This document shows positions 34,843-46,941 of a DNA stretch of 64,000 nucleotides, piece after piece (the stretch's first letter is position 1; each line of letters starts with the position of its first letter). The DNA lies in assembly GCF_011075055.1 (NCBI RefSeq), contig NC_058139.1, forward strand, positions 16,823,584-16,887,583, in the 5' to 3' direction. A program made the position numbers and the translations under genes. The stretch is from Mangifera indica. Its lineage: Eukaryota; Streptophyta; Magnoliopsida; Sapindales; Anacardiaceae. The notes under the pieces are model-generated. The model made no database searches. It was not told the origin of the DNA and saw only the letters and a program-made list of their open reading frames with translations.

Positions 34843-35040
34843 TCAATGATCATTCATAACATCTTCATACCTTTTCTCCATTGTCTGACTTATCGATTTT
34901 GTTGTCAACTTCCAAACCATAATCTCCCATGGAAATCTATTGAACATGTCCCAATCATCAACTAATTGCAATATATGTTCTGATACCACTTTTCGATTAT
35001 CTACTCCTAATAATCCATAATGTATCAAATACAATGCAAC
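34843..35040 (-). pseudogene. DUF1985-like fragment (Ulp1-type MULE gene part)
   Basis: The minus-strand frame reads YLIHYGLLGVDNRKVVSEHI, LQLVDDWDMFNRFPWEIMVW and KLTTKSIS. The pattern of a hydrophobic Y-hh-GLLG, VDDWDMFNRFPW and a W-hh-L-T segment resembles DUF1985, a domain found upstream of Ulp1-like proteases in plant Mutator-like elements. This is recall, not a search. It lies about 2.4 kb from the Ulp1 region and on the opposite strand. Only about 60 residues are readable. Confidence 0.5.
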
Positions 35041-35535
35041 TACTTTGACTGCATCCTTATCATTGTTTCCTTATGACTTAGACATAAAAGTTTTACTAAG
35101 AGCATTATGACTCACAGATTTGACACTTAGGAAGTACCTTCTCTAAAATTTGATGAGTCCATTATTACGTATTTAGTTATAACCACCTCCTTACTAAACC
35201 TCTAAAAAGATGTTTAGGAAGATGATCATCTTTTCAGATGAGATCTTCATTAGTCGAAGTTCTAGAGGAGGGGAGAGAGACTGGTAGAGCATGGTGATGT
35301 GTCAACGATTTTTTGTAGCGGGTGATAGCACCGAAGATTGAAAACTAAACCCTGGGGTGGAATGTTATTTTTAAAAACTTGACATAGGGAGCCAATTATT
35401 AGTTTATAGGGTTTAGAGAGGAAAGGAGATTAAATTTTAAGTGTTAGAGTTCCATTAACTTTAACCACCCATGGGTGAGTATTTAGGATTTTCAAATTTA
35501 AGGGGTGAGAACTTGAGAAAGCAAAATACTTCAAG
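35041..35535. other. Spacer, no gene recognised
   Basis: Moderately AT-rich DNA without motifs I recognise. A GGAGGGGAGAGAGACTGGTA stretch near 35260 and a CCCTGGGGTGGAATG stretch near 35370 stand out only in composition. It separates the DUF1985-like fragment from Copia-III and may hold a DNA transposon end. Confidence 0.4.
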
Positions 35536-37425
35536 TGGGAATAAGTCCTTTGGCCATTTCTTTTATTAATAATTCACATAAATATATACAAGATAAAATG
35601 CCCCCCGAATCGACAACACAAATGGTTCCTAAGGCATACACTAACAAAATTCCCACTTACACTAGAGCTCTTTGTTGTTGTATCACATACCCATCTTCTC
35701 AATGTAATGGTCCAGTTGTTTCAGTGTAATTGCCTTAGTTAGTGGGTCAGCTACATTTCTACTGATGGTTTCTTTTGTATTATTATATTTCTAGTCTCAA
35801 CAAATTCTTTCAAAATATGATACTTTTGTTGAATATGTTTCGACCTTTGATCTGTTTTTGGTTCCTTTGCCTATGCAATAACATCGGTATTATCATAGAA
35901 CATGGTTATCAGATAAGTCATGTTTGGAACCACACCAAGTTTGGATACAAACTTATGCATCTTTATAGCCTTTTTTGTTGCTTCTGAAGCAGTAAAATAT
36001 TCAACTTCTATAATGGAGTCAACTACAGTTTACTTCCAACTAATCACATGCCCATTATAGAAAAAAATTAACCTTGATGTAGACTTTCTATCATAAATAT
36101 CTAACTGCAAATCAAAATATGAGTACCCATGAATGTTTAACTTTGAATACCCATGACTCAAAACAAGCTCTTTAGTCTTTCTTAAGTACTGAAGGATTGA
36201 TTTCACAGTTGACCAATGTTTTTTCCCTGGATAGGCCTAATATCAGTACATAACACTTATGACAAATGCTATATCAGGTCTAGTACATATCATTACATAC
36301 ATGAACACTCCCACTACCAAAACATAGGGCACATTTCACATCTGATGTCACTCTTGATCGATCTTTAGACCCATATCTTTAGAAAGATAAAGATCATGAG
36401 TGAAGGCAAAAGTCCTTTTTTAAGTTGTCCATGTTGAATCTTTTCAACAATTTTTTTGTGTACAATTTTTGAGATAATTCAATTATCCTTTTTATTTTAT
36501 CTCTATAAACATGAATTTTAAGGACATAGGTCACATCTCCTTAGTCTTTTATCGATAAGGTTCTAGATAACCAAATTTTAATCTCATTCATCATCCTAAT
36601 GTCATTACCCATTACTAGTCTGTCATCTACATATAGTATGAGGAATGTTACAATATGATCCTTAACCTATTTTGTAAACACAGTGTTCATTCAGATTCTT
36701 TTTGAAACCAAATGATTTGATTGTCTCATCGAATTAGATGTCACAGCTTTTGGAAGCTTGCATCAATCCATAAATGGATCGATATAATTTACATACCTTA
36801 TGTCTTTCAGAGGTAGATACAAAACTTATGGGTTGTTCTATATGTATGTTTTCCTCAATGAATCCATTGAGGAAGTCAGTCTTAACATCCATCTACTAAA
36901 TTTCATAATCATGGTACGTTGCAATAGTTAATATCATTTGAATGGATTTAATCATAGCCACGGCAAAAACTTTTCCTCATAATCCAAGCCTTGTTTCAAA
37001 ATATAACCCTTTGCTACTAGCTATGTCTTATAGGTCTCCACCTATCCATTTTGTCATTCTTTCTCTTGAAAACCCACTTACAGCTAATAGGAACAATTCC
37101 TTCTGGTGGATCAACAAGTGTCCAAACTTGATTAGTATGCATGGTCCAATTATAGTAATGCCAATTTGAGGCTCTTTGGAATCTTCCTCAACCTAATTGT
37201 TTCTTCTCGAAACACTTTCTTCCGAGAACTCTTTCTTTAGGGGGTATGATTTCTCTTGACTGTCATTCTTTGATCAGTCGGGAAGTAAAAGTAATATCTT
37301 AAACACTCTTTAGGATATCCTATAAACTAACCATTCTTTAATCTAACATCCATCTTATCTAATTCAATTACTTTGAAATACGCTGGACATTTAAGGTAAT
37401 ATGATATTAGGTGAGATATCTTGTT
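35536..37425 (-). pseudogene. Copia-III reverse transcriptase and RNase H
   Basis: On minus: the integrase-RT linker (VEEDSKEPQIG), RT blocks (MDVKTDFLNGFIEENIHIEQ, KVCKLYRSIYGLMQASKSC, FLILYVDDRLVMGNDI with the catalytic DD kept) and RNase H blocks (VEYFTASEATKKA, FVSKLGVVPNMTYL, KEPKTDQRSKHIQQKYHILK). RT/RNase H wording differs from the other copia remnants in the window. Numerous stops and shifts are present. No LTR lies directly downstream. Confidence 0.8.
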
Positions 37426-37429
37426 TATG

Positions 37430-38180
37430 GGACCAAATGTCTATCTTACAAGAGTAGATGTCTTTTCAAATGTCTCAACTAGAGGATGGTATAAGTTGTT
37501 TGGAGGACATCGTGATGAGTACATGAGCAAATACAATCGAGCAAATGACAAAGCCATATCTTATTTATTTGTTTCATAAATTGTATTTACTTGTTTCTGT
37601 AACATGTATATTAACTTCGTATAGGGTACTCACGAAGGTTTTGGGAGGCTTGCACCCATTGGCCCTCCCATTCCATCACCTCCCCCACCTGAGGTTTATA
37701 ATAAATTGTTGTTAGTATATTTTATATAAAATGTCATTAAACAATTTATTATTAATATCTATACAAGGTATTGGCCATAAGAGAGTATTAGTTGAGAGTT
37801 CTCCATGTACACCTTCCCCAATTATTGTTATTTAGTCAATTGAATGCAGTTAAATATTATTATTTATATTTAAATTGTTTTTTCCTTCTTTTTAAGATAA
37901 ATGATTATGGTTAACTACTGAGCTCCTTAGCGTGAGCAAATGGTTCATTGATATCAGTTCACAAGGGGACGAGTTACTCGATGTTATGTCACAGGGAGAG
38001 CAGGATAAGGTATATCTATTATAATTTGTATATTTTCAAATATATTGATTACTGATAATATTAAATTACTTCTCTAATCCATTTTAGAGGTACAAATAGT
38101 TGACTTGACAATAATGGAGGATTCCCCCACCAAACCTCCTTTGTTATATGTCTTGTTTGCTAATTAAGATGAGTTATTAA
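37430..38180 (+). pseudogene. Upstream part of Ulp1-like gene region (putative exons)
   Basis: Plus-strand readings separated by AT-rich, intron-like spacers include VSTRGWYKLFGGHRDEY, KWFIDISSQGDELLDVMSQG and VDLTIMEDSPTKPPLL. The last two resemble VINIASQDDELSDITCQRDD and VVDLTFLENSSAM further downstream (41015-41290), so this seems a diverged duplicate of the middle exons of the same gene. I recognise no domain in these pieces themselves; the assignment rests on this similarity and position. Confidence 0.4.
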
Positions 38181-38385
38181 ATTAACAATTTTATGTAATT
38201 TTTTCAGTTGGTGCAGAGTACTCATGGTAGGGTCATCTGGAAGGGTCTACTCATCCACATTCCTTATGTATTGTTTGTTAATTAAGATGAGTAATTAAAT
38301 TAACAATTTTATGTAATTTTTTCAATTGGTGCAGATCACTTATGGTAGGGTCATCCGGAAGGGTCTTGTTTGTTAATTAAGATGA
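38153..38385. repeat. Tandem duplication, 118-bp unit, third copy partial
   Basis: Units start TTGTTTGC/TTAATTAAGATGA at 38153, 38271 and about 38366. The first two run through a pyrimidine-rich CAGTTGGTGCAG (acceptor-like) and GGTAGGGTCATC(T/C)GGAAGGGTC. The second is shortened by about 23 bp before the third begins. The repeat would duplicate a small exon with its acceptor site. Confidence 0.85.
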
Positions 38386-38694
38386 CTTTGTTTAAATGTT
38401 TTTATATATTCATCAAAACATAATACAATTCATGTTCTATATCCATTTCAACATGTAAATTCTTTCTTGACACTATTACATTGATACTAGCACGAGTAGT
38501 AGGCCATTGTCCTACAAAGTTGGACAACGACCCACACCTTCTTCATAGGCATATCAAGATGGCATATAAGAGTTGATATACCATGCCGCTAGATGAGATG
38601 AGTGACCTAAGCTATTCACAAAGATCGTGGAGGTAGATTACATGCATTGACTGTTTTACAAACCATAGGAAAGAGGAAGGTCGATAGGGTATTA

Positions 38695-40459
38695 TGTTAA
38701 GGAAGATATCCTAAAGCCAATTGATTTGACATTTGTAATCGTAATTTATCTCATTAATTAATAAAATAATTTATAGTTATTCAGTTCATATGCTTGTCCA
38801 TTATATGATTGTACGAATAACATACCTTTTGAATAGTAGAACTATAACGAGAGAATCAAACAATTGATCTTGTGAACCCTATGCACACATTAGATGACCA
38901 TCTTAGAAATGTCTATAATCTCAACATTACAATGACCAAAGGCATATGTAATAGTGATGAGACTATTATAGTGTTAAGTGACCTTACTGAAATGTAGCGA
39001 CAATTCTCACATGTCAAAGCTATTTATTGATGACTCGGTGCAACACATGGGTATACGTTATAGACGTGTTCATCAAACTGACCTCACCAGAGGATATCCA
39101 TATGGATGGTTGTTCTAGTGTCTATGGAACAAATCCTCTAAACACCATAGGTGCATATGATCCTTTGACTTTAGGTTGCCAAACCGTCTCATATAAGGAT
39201 TGGTATGGTTTAACATGATCTAATGTATCATCATAATAAGGGTATCATAAAGGTAATGAATGACTATATTGTGAGATACATGGAGGCTATTATTGATCAA
39301 TAAAGGATTCATCACTTCTGAACACAAAAGAAGACATCTCATATGTAAACGCTAAAAAACATTCATGAATGCTTGAATATGTGGCCACAATTGGATGAGT
39401 TTTTAGTCTAATCTATGTAAGTCATTAATGTGTATTAGCTCATATTGAGGAAATACTAAGATAGACATATTTCTATGTCTTAGCCTCAAGAGATATAGGT
39501 TAATGAAAAGATTAAATTGCACGTAATTATGATGTTAATGCTTTGCTAGAGGCCAATCTTGGTTTGTGTCTAAATTCAATCCGAATTCAGGCATTACAAT
39601 TCAATGAGAGTTTATGGGGGTCATACATATTAAAGGGTTGATATGTACCAAGTGGCAAGAATCATTTGATGACAATTCTAAGATCATGGAAAGAGAGAAA
39701 CGTATGGATGTATTTTAGCTAGAATCATTTGGTGTGCACAGTGCCATATGGCATCATGCAAATGCACTATATAGTTTTGGCTGGACCCACTTAGGAGTCT
39801 AACTGAGCAAGGCCAAATGATGGATATGAGTCAATTGGTTGAGCTAACTTGTGGGTGAAATGTTTTAGTTAAATAAGAATTTTTCAAAGTCCTTGTTTGA
39901 TAGAAAGTTTAGGTTGAGTTGGAATTCTAATTTAATTAGGATTCTTATGCATTAATATTTTCAGTAAATTAAGAGTCTTAATTTAATAAAAACTCTTGGA
40001 CAACTTATCACTAAAGTAGTTAGAGTCCTAACTAACTTAGGATTCATGCACACCTTATAAATAAAGGTGTTTTGTTTGTTTTAAACACAACAATCTTAAA
40101 CACACATCTTTATACCTAGAATCTTGTTAATGTAAGCTTTCATTGCCATGATCTAATTTCTAAGATCCCGTTGGCAAAAACCCTAACAACCTTCAATCTG
40201 GATCGCCTCCTATTCATGCTCTATGTGGATATCAAGGGGTCACTCCAAGAGAGTTGGATAGCAATCTTTACATAGCCATATGAAGTCTTAAAAGAGCCAA
40301 CAATACATGTATAATTTCTAAACACCCTATGTGTATTTAACATGTTCATAAATTTATATATTAAAACAGGAATCCTAGATAGGTTTTAGGACCTTTGATA
40401 TATTTTTTTAATTTTTAATTCCACTGTATTGCTGGTTATCAGTGTCCTAAAATCCTACA
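38695..40459 (+). repeat. LTR-B (copia-type LTR)
   Basis: About 1765 bp from TGTTAAGGAAGATATCC to ATCCTACA, with a primer-binding site directly after it. The first 250 bp match the minus-strand fragment 14838-15101, and the last 270 bp match 3240-3511. A TATA-like CTTATAAATAAAGG near 40056 lies about 400 bp before the LTR end, as expected for a U3 promoter. No second LTR follows before the Ulp1 exons resume, so the element is truncated after its leader. Confidence 0.7.
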
Positions 40460-40460
40460 T

Positions 40461-40476
40461 TGGTATTAGAGCCACC
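40461..40476 (+). promoter_or_regulatory. Primer-binding site next to LTR-B
   Basis: TGGTATTAGAGCCACC, one change from the common TGGTATCAGAGC, one base after the LTR end. It marks the LTR-B copy as a plus-strand 5' LTR. Confidence 0.8.
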
Positions 40477-40970
40477 ATTTAGGCATACTTTCATGAAAAT
40501 ATACCTGAATATTTTGGTTATATTTATATGTTCTTACATGTAATTGATAAATAATTAAAACACTAAAATTGGTAAAATTGATTTGGAATCATGTTGCCGC
40601 ATGATTTGTTGAGTTCAAGAACAATGTAAAGACATGTTAAATGTATTGAGTGATTATTCATAAAAATGTTTTGAGTTTAATTGTTGATGCAGGATTTAAA
40701 TTCAAGGTTGATAGTTGGTTTGTCATGTGAGCATGGTTTACATGCCACCATTGCTCACACAATGATTGGCTTGCGTTTACATGATGGCCTCTGGGTTTCC
40801 CATCATTGGAAAGTCCAAAAATCGAGACTAAAAACAACACCTTGCATAGTCAGAATGAAAACTAAACAGGATGGCACTGTGCATGACAAGGTTGTTCCTT
40901 GAGTCTGTTCTATAGGTCAACATAATTTTGTTAATATAAATTGTCATTTGCCTTTTATCTATTGTTATGA
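40477..40970 (+). other. Retroelement leader or unknown
   Basis: Sequence after the primer-binding site. An open frame (40681-40902) reads HHWKVQKSRLKTTPCIVRMK without a family I know. Gag motifs are absent. It probably is the untranslated leader of the LTR-B element, truncated at about 40970, where Ulp1-region sequence resumes. Confidence 0.35.
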
Positions 40971-42345
40971 CAGAATATCCGATTGGTTTATCTCAACACC
41001 CTAAACAAGGGTAAAAAGGTGATTAATATTGCCTCTCAAGATGACGAGTTGAGCGATATCACTTGTCAAAGAGACGATGTGGTTCAACTCCCGACATAGA
41101 GGGAAATAGTTCAAGTATGCAAATTTCATTAATGTTTTCATTATATCTTGTATGCATGAATGAGATGTATATTATTTATTTATTGTTTTTATGTATTTAA
41201 CACCAGCTGATCCAGAAAAATGTAGTCGATCTGACCTTTCTTGAGAATTCTTCGGCTATGACTCTTACCTTACAGAAAGTATTGAAATAAATTTGAAAAT
41301 CTGATGAGTTAATATAATTTCAAATGACATATTATTTGTTTTGGTATAGTATTTTCACATATTTCATGGTCACCTTGTCAAGAAAAGACCACTCGTTCGA
41401 AACCCATACACAAATTCGTTAAACCAAGGATCTAACAAGCGAGGCCTGTTGTGCTATTATTGAGTACCAAACGTAAGAAAATTTTCAAGAAATGGTATGT
41501 AAAACTTGATCTCTTCGAGAAACAAGATGTGTACGACATAGAGATGTGAACCAAAATTTCCTTTTAGGGTATAATGATGGGCACATCTAGATGATTGTTT
41601 GATGAGGTGAGTTGACTTGGTCAATAAAGTTTGTTTTTTAATATAAAAAGTCGTTCAGATGCATGATAATGTTATATTATCTATTTTTATAATATGTGGA
41701 TTCTTTTTTGGGATTATTATATCGACGACAACATGATGTTACGGTGAAGGTCTGTCAAAATTAGACGACAGTTCTGGGTTGTTTTCTTGCACATATCCCT
41801 CACAAGTACACTACATGAATGAAAGATCAATTTAACTATCAATTTCCTCCAGTTTTCACACAGTTGGTTAATACGAATTATCTCTCTAACTTACATTTAC
41901 AACCTTGGGGTGTGATGGATAAGGTTAAAATTTGACAATCAATTACTTTACAAGGATTACTTAATTAAGGTCTAATATATGTATTTTGTAAATCTATGCA
42001 GGTTTTTATCCTAATAAACTTTGACAATGCACATTGGGTAGTAGACATCCTGGATTTTAAGGAGTGGAAGATCACAGTTTATGACTTGTTATAAAGTTTT
42101 ACTATTGATTCGAAGATATTTAGCAGAAAGATTTTGGGGTATATGTCAATGATGCCACATTTGCTAGCTATGACATTATTTTGGTTTTTTGCTGGTCGAA
42201 CTCTACGGGACAATCTATTTGTATTGCATAGGGTGTTGGATATCCCATAGTAGACACCTTTATCAGGTGATTTTGGTGTGTTCATGGTATGTTATATTGA
42301 GTGTCTAACACTTGGCCACTCGTTATCTTTTGAGGTCGAGGACTC
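40971..42345 (+). pseudogene. Ulp1-like cysteine protease gene of a Mutator-like element
   Basis: Exon-like readings include VINIASQDDELSDITCQRDD, VVDLTFLENSSAM and LQPWGVMDKV. The C48/Ulp1 core then reads [20 protein letters not shown] (catalytic His in AHW, codon at 42032-42034), WKITVYDLL (Asp in VYD) and SGDFGVFMVCYIECLTLG. In Ulp1 proteases this last motif has Cys as the nucleophile (GDCG); here the codon at 42272-42274 is TTT, Phe. In-frame stops follow YDLL and DIP. The family removes SUMO-like modifiers; in plants such genes are carried by Kaonashi-type MULEs. This copy is inactive. A mudrA-like gene faces it from the other side. Confidence 0.7.
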
Positions 42346-42809
42346 ATTACACCTATGCATTTGTTTAGCCACACAATTATTTTTTCAAGATATTGATTGA
42401 CCTTTATATTATGAGCATTCGTATATTTATATATGTTTATTCATTCATATGTTTTATGCGTTAGTATGTCTCTATGTTTATTCATTTATCTACGTTTGTC
42501 TTTTATATAGTTACTGTAACCGATTGGTCAAGTGAATAAAAAATGATTAAAAATGGATATATGAAATCAACAATGACATATATAACAATTACAAATCGAA
42601 ATCTTATGAATACATTAATAAGTACAATCACAAGTTTTAAAGATAATATATCACAATCACAAACTTTATCTATAAAGTAATAAGTACAATCACAAATTTT
42701 ATATCAAAATGAACAAGTACAACCACAAGTGTAGTTATCTTCAACCCTTATTTTTAGTTACTGAACTTGATGGTACGAAACTACATATTGGAACAGGACT
42801 CTTGCAATT

Positions 42810-44558
42810 CTATCTCGTATGTCCAAGTTTTTGACATCGATTATAAATAAGTTGTTCAACAATCTCACGTTGTGAAAGATGTCTACTTTTATTTGCTAGA
42901 TGTCTTGTGTGATGATGATAGAGAATGGTGGACGGATAATGCGTGCCTCTTTTATATGAAACCACTTTGATTGATCTTCTAATAGATTGACTGCCTCTAC
43001 TTAAACTGCACAATAAAAGGTGGTGTTGTAGTAAGGATGCACCCGCTGAACATAGGTGGTAAGCTTCATATATCTTGCAATGGCGATAATATGCATGTAG
43101 GGAATCTGTGATAATTGAAATTTTCTACATGTACATATCCACTCTGCAAGGTCAACCATACCATCGTATTGGCCACTACCTAGAAACTCATATTGTTCAT
43201 ATGTAATAGGATGTACCTTCAAGTTTTAAGACTTTTATACATGTTTGGAAATCTTCTCCTCTACCCAAGGTTTTACCGAGCTGGTGCAAGCATCTGCAAA
43301 TCATATAAATATCAATACATATGGTAAGTAATTAAGTATAAATATACATAAATACGTTTATAACATGTTATAATATTGAATATGTACTTACTTGTATGAT
43401 TTCTCATTTCATAAAACTATTGCTATAATATACCTCTGATGAACTCAATGACCATAGTAATGGGCAAACCCTGAGTACGTTTGACAAGTGCATTAAATGA
43501 CTCAGTGATATTAGTAGTCATTATATTGTACCTATGCCCTTGCCTATCGATCATAACCCATCTCATACAAGTATACTGTTGCATCAAGGTGCATACAAGA
43601 CAATGACTTCATTATCTCTCAAAATTCATACTATGTGTATGCCTTAGCTATTTTCCAATACATCCATGTGACTTTTGCATTCTTTTTGTACTTAGATCAC
43701 ATGTTACAATGAAAGTGATGGCAACAATAACTATAGTGCATATCTGGGAAGACTTTAACCATTACAAAGAAGAAACTAACATATCGATTTGAAATCATAG
43801 CTAAATGAGGTACTTCACTCAAACAATCCTTCAACTTTGTTAAAACCAAATACCATGTGTCATGATCTTCCTTAGGACTGATTCCCAAAGTGATAAATAA
43901 TTGACCCAGATTTTTGCCCTTTAAAAAGGGAACATCAATACAATTGCTGGACAAATATGTTATTGTAATGCACAGATACTATAACCAAATGCCATATAAA
44001 AGTATTTAAATCGCTCTTACTCATCCGTTAGTGTATGTGTCATAGTTCCTAGATTACAACGTATTAAATTGTAACAATACTCTGGTAGCAACATAAATAA
44101 CTCTTAAGGTGTGCCCCTCAATGATTAAAGTGCCCAATTTCTTATCCGTCATGCTTGTGCATATGATATATCAATTTTAGATCAGTCGTCGATTCCACAA
44201 TGATCTCCTTAGGTCAATACATACAATCAACCAATATAAATCTGGTCCTCAAAATTTGCCCTAAAGCTTGGGCCTCTATTTGCCTATGATGAGGCAATAT
44301 CTGATCTCTAGGACATATGTGTTGGCTATCCATATGATGTAGTTTGAAACTGTCACTTTCTCTTACCCTGTTTGCCCGTGCATGCCAATTACATTGTTGA
44401 TTATGATATTTAACCTCTCATCTGAGTGTATCTGACTTGTGCACTTTAAACTGATATCCTTTCTCAAGAGCATCTCAAGTTACTGTATCAATGACATATT
44501 GTTTACTTGAAAATAATGTACCAATTTTTGGAGAATCACCATCTCTTTGCACTCATTT
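42810..44558 (-). pseudogene. mudrA-like MULE transposase, C-terminal two thirds
   Basis: On minus from high to low: a decayed N-terminal DNA-binding part, the MULE transposase domain (43954-43697: HDTWYLVLTKLKDCL, HLAMISNRYVSFFFVMVKVF and PDMHYSYCCHHFHCNM), a SWIM zinc finger (43222-43001: DLAEWICTCRKFQLSQIPYM, HIIAIARYM, VHPYYNTTFY) and a C-terminal knuckle remnant (YNRCQKLGHTR, first Cys read as Tyr). In the usual SDR motif of the family the Asp reads Asn (ISNR). Stops break the frame. The gene would cut and join the element ends. Confidence 0.8.
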
Positions 44559-46941
44559 TGTAACCTCTCCTAACCAATAGGTGTGTTACAGAAAAACGAC
44601 AAGAGTTCCCCTATTTTTGAGGGCCCAGGGAATTTTTTTTTTAACTATGCCCTGTAACACTCCTAATTAGCAATTCATACAAACCAGTCCTACCAACTGA
44701 CTGGATTTTCATTAACTTAATCACAATTAACAAAATAAGTACATAATAATAACCATCATAAAAATTATCATCCATAGAAACTTTATAACCAATTTTCATG
44801 ACTAGCCATAGATATACACATATATAAATATATATATATCTATACACAATCACATATATACATATAGGAGAAAAAAAATATACATATCTACCAATATTTA
44901 TATCAAGTATATATTTATGCATATATTCACATATACATCAAGACATATAAATCAATAAAATATGGTACCTTTCTCCTTTAGAGTCATGTCTCACTAGTGC
45001 TCCTCGGGAACCTTTGCTGCAACTCTTTACCTGTAAAATATTAAATTAAACGGAGTAAGTGACCATGGCACAGTAAGAAAATCATACTCAATACTCAAAG
45101 CATTTCATACCAATACTAATTTCTTTCATACTTAGCGTGTCTGGGCTATTCACATACAAAATAATTGACACGGAACACGTATTAAACACATATCATAATT
45201 CTCTTCTTTCACCCATTTATTTATTTCCTTACTATATAAATAAGATTCACTTGTTATGATTTATGCATGTATGTGTGTCACGACTTTTCTATTTTTTGAT
45301 CGTACATCTTTCTCAACTCTTTATCAGCCATATAGGCTTGTATACATAATTCTAATGCAATTGACTTTCATAAAATATTTGCTAATTTTTTATTTTTATT
45401 TTTGTCAAATATTTTCATTGATCGGTCTAGACTACATAAAATAGTACTTGCAGTTACTATACAAGGTACAATCCTCTCTTACACGTATATTTCTCTATTT
45501 TTTTCTTTGTTGTCCATATAGTACAACTAATATTTTTTTCTTTGCTGTCCACATAGTACAACTAATATCTTTCTTTGCTGTCTACAGAATACAACTGACA
45601 TTTTTTTCTTTGCTGTCCACACAATACAGCTTGCGCATAAGGATTTTAAGCATGCTTTCTATTTTCCTGTATCATATGAGCCATTATAAAACCAAAAACA
45701 TTTGTTTTCCATTTTCTGAAAACATGCATAACTTAGAAAATGTTTTTCCTCCATCTTTATTTTTCTGAAATCATGCATATGTTATGATTCCTCATGTATA
45801 CATGTATAACCATAAATGAAATATGCCCATTCATTGTTTTTTCTTATTCTTTTCAAGCCTCATCGAGTATTAGATTATTTTCTCATGCATTTACATATAT
45901 CTCATGCATTCCATATGAATATACATATTTATTATAATGGTTTTTTACACCTATCATGCACATAATTAAGCAAAATTAACCTACATCACATAAAATGACA
46001 TTTTTGCCCTTATGGATATAAGGGTTATTCCACATATCATGCATATAATTAAGCAAAAATTAACCTTATGGATAAAATTACATGCTTACCCTTAATGCAA
46101 ATTTTTTCATCAATTCATCATTTCTCATATATTCAACACACAAAATCCACAAAGCTAACCCTAGGAAAATGAAATGTCTAAAATACCCTTATGGCAAAAA
46201 ATTACATCATGAATCCTAATGAATTTCTTTATCCTTTTAAGCATAAGTCACCTTGATTCTACCTTACATACTTATACAGGTAAAGGTTATTTAAATAACC
46301 TAACTCAAATTACTTCAAGTATGTAAAGTATGAAATTCTTATCTTTTCTTTGCTAATTAGATGATTTAAGTCTATCCTTCTTTTTTTCTTCTTCCTAGCA
46401 ACCTTAATCAACCAAAAACATAATCATCCATCAAAACTCTAAACTTGACATCTCTTAAAAATTAAACTTTTTACCTTAGAACTTATCAGAATTGATAGAT
46501 CTACACTTTTTATAATTAGAGGCTTTGGAAATTAGGTGGTTTAGCTAGGTTTTTTGATGAATTTTGCTTGAAGGAAAAACTTTAGTTAAAATTATGGAGA
46601 TTCTCGGCTGAGGAAGAAGAAAATGAATAGTTGGTTGCTTTTATAAGCTTTTTGAAGTAATTTACCCCTAACCTTTTCCAAAAATGACTAATTTATCCTT
46701 AACTAATTACCAAAAACCCTTAGCACCATTGTATAATTTCAAGTGTGCCATTCAATTTACATTCCCACTTTGTTTCTTAAATCCTTCTAAAATGACCATT
46801 TTACCCCCTTTGAAAATTATTGCTCATTTAGTAGTTTTCTATAATTTTTTTACAATTTCTTTAAACAACAAGTTAAAAAATCAACTCTAGGGGTAATTTT
46901 GGAAGTAGAGTTCACTGGCATACCTGAATTCGGGTGTTACA
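44559..46941 (-). repeat. Solo LTR of the Gypsy-2 family
   Basis: 2383 bp from TGTAACCTCTCCTAACCAAT to GGGTGTTACA, aligned over its length with the 2A and 2B LTRs. No internal sequence is attached. Flanks CATTT (44554-44558) and CCTTT (46942-46946) match in four of five bases, which fits a decayed target duplication. It has four minisatellite units (about 45505-45635) and about 90 bp of additional internal duplication around 46000 (GGGTTATTCCACATATCATG). It interrupts the mudrA-like gene. Confidence 0.9.

Noticed and set aside
34976..34990. Primer-binding-site-like GTTCTGATACCACTT
   Set aside because: On minus it is coding sequence of the DUF1985-like fragment (KVVSEHI), and no LTR end adjoins it.
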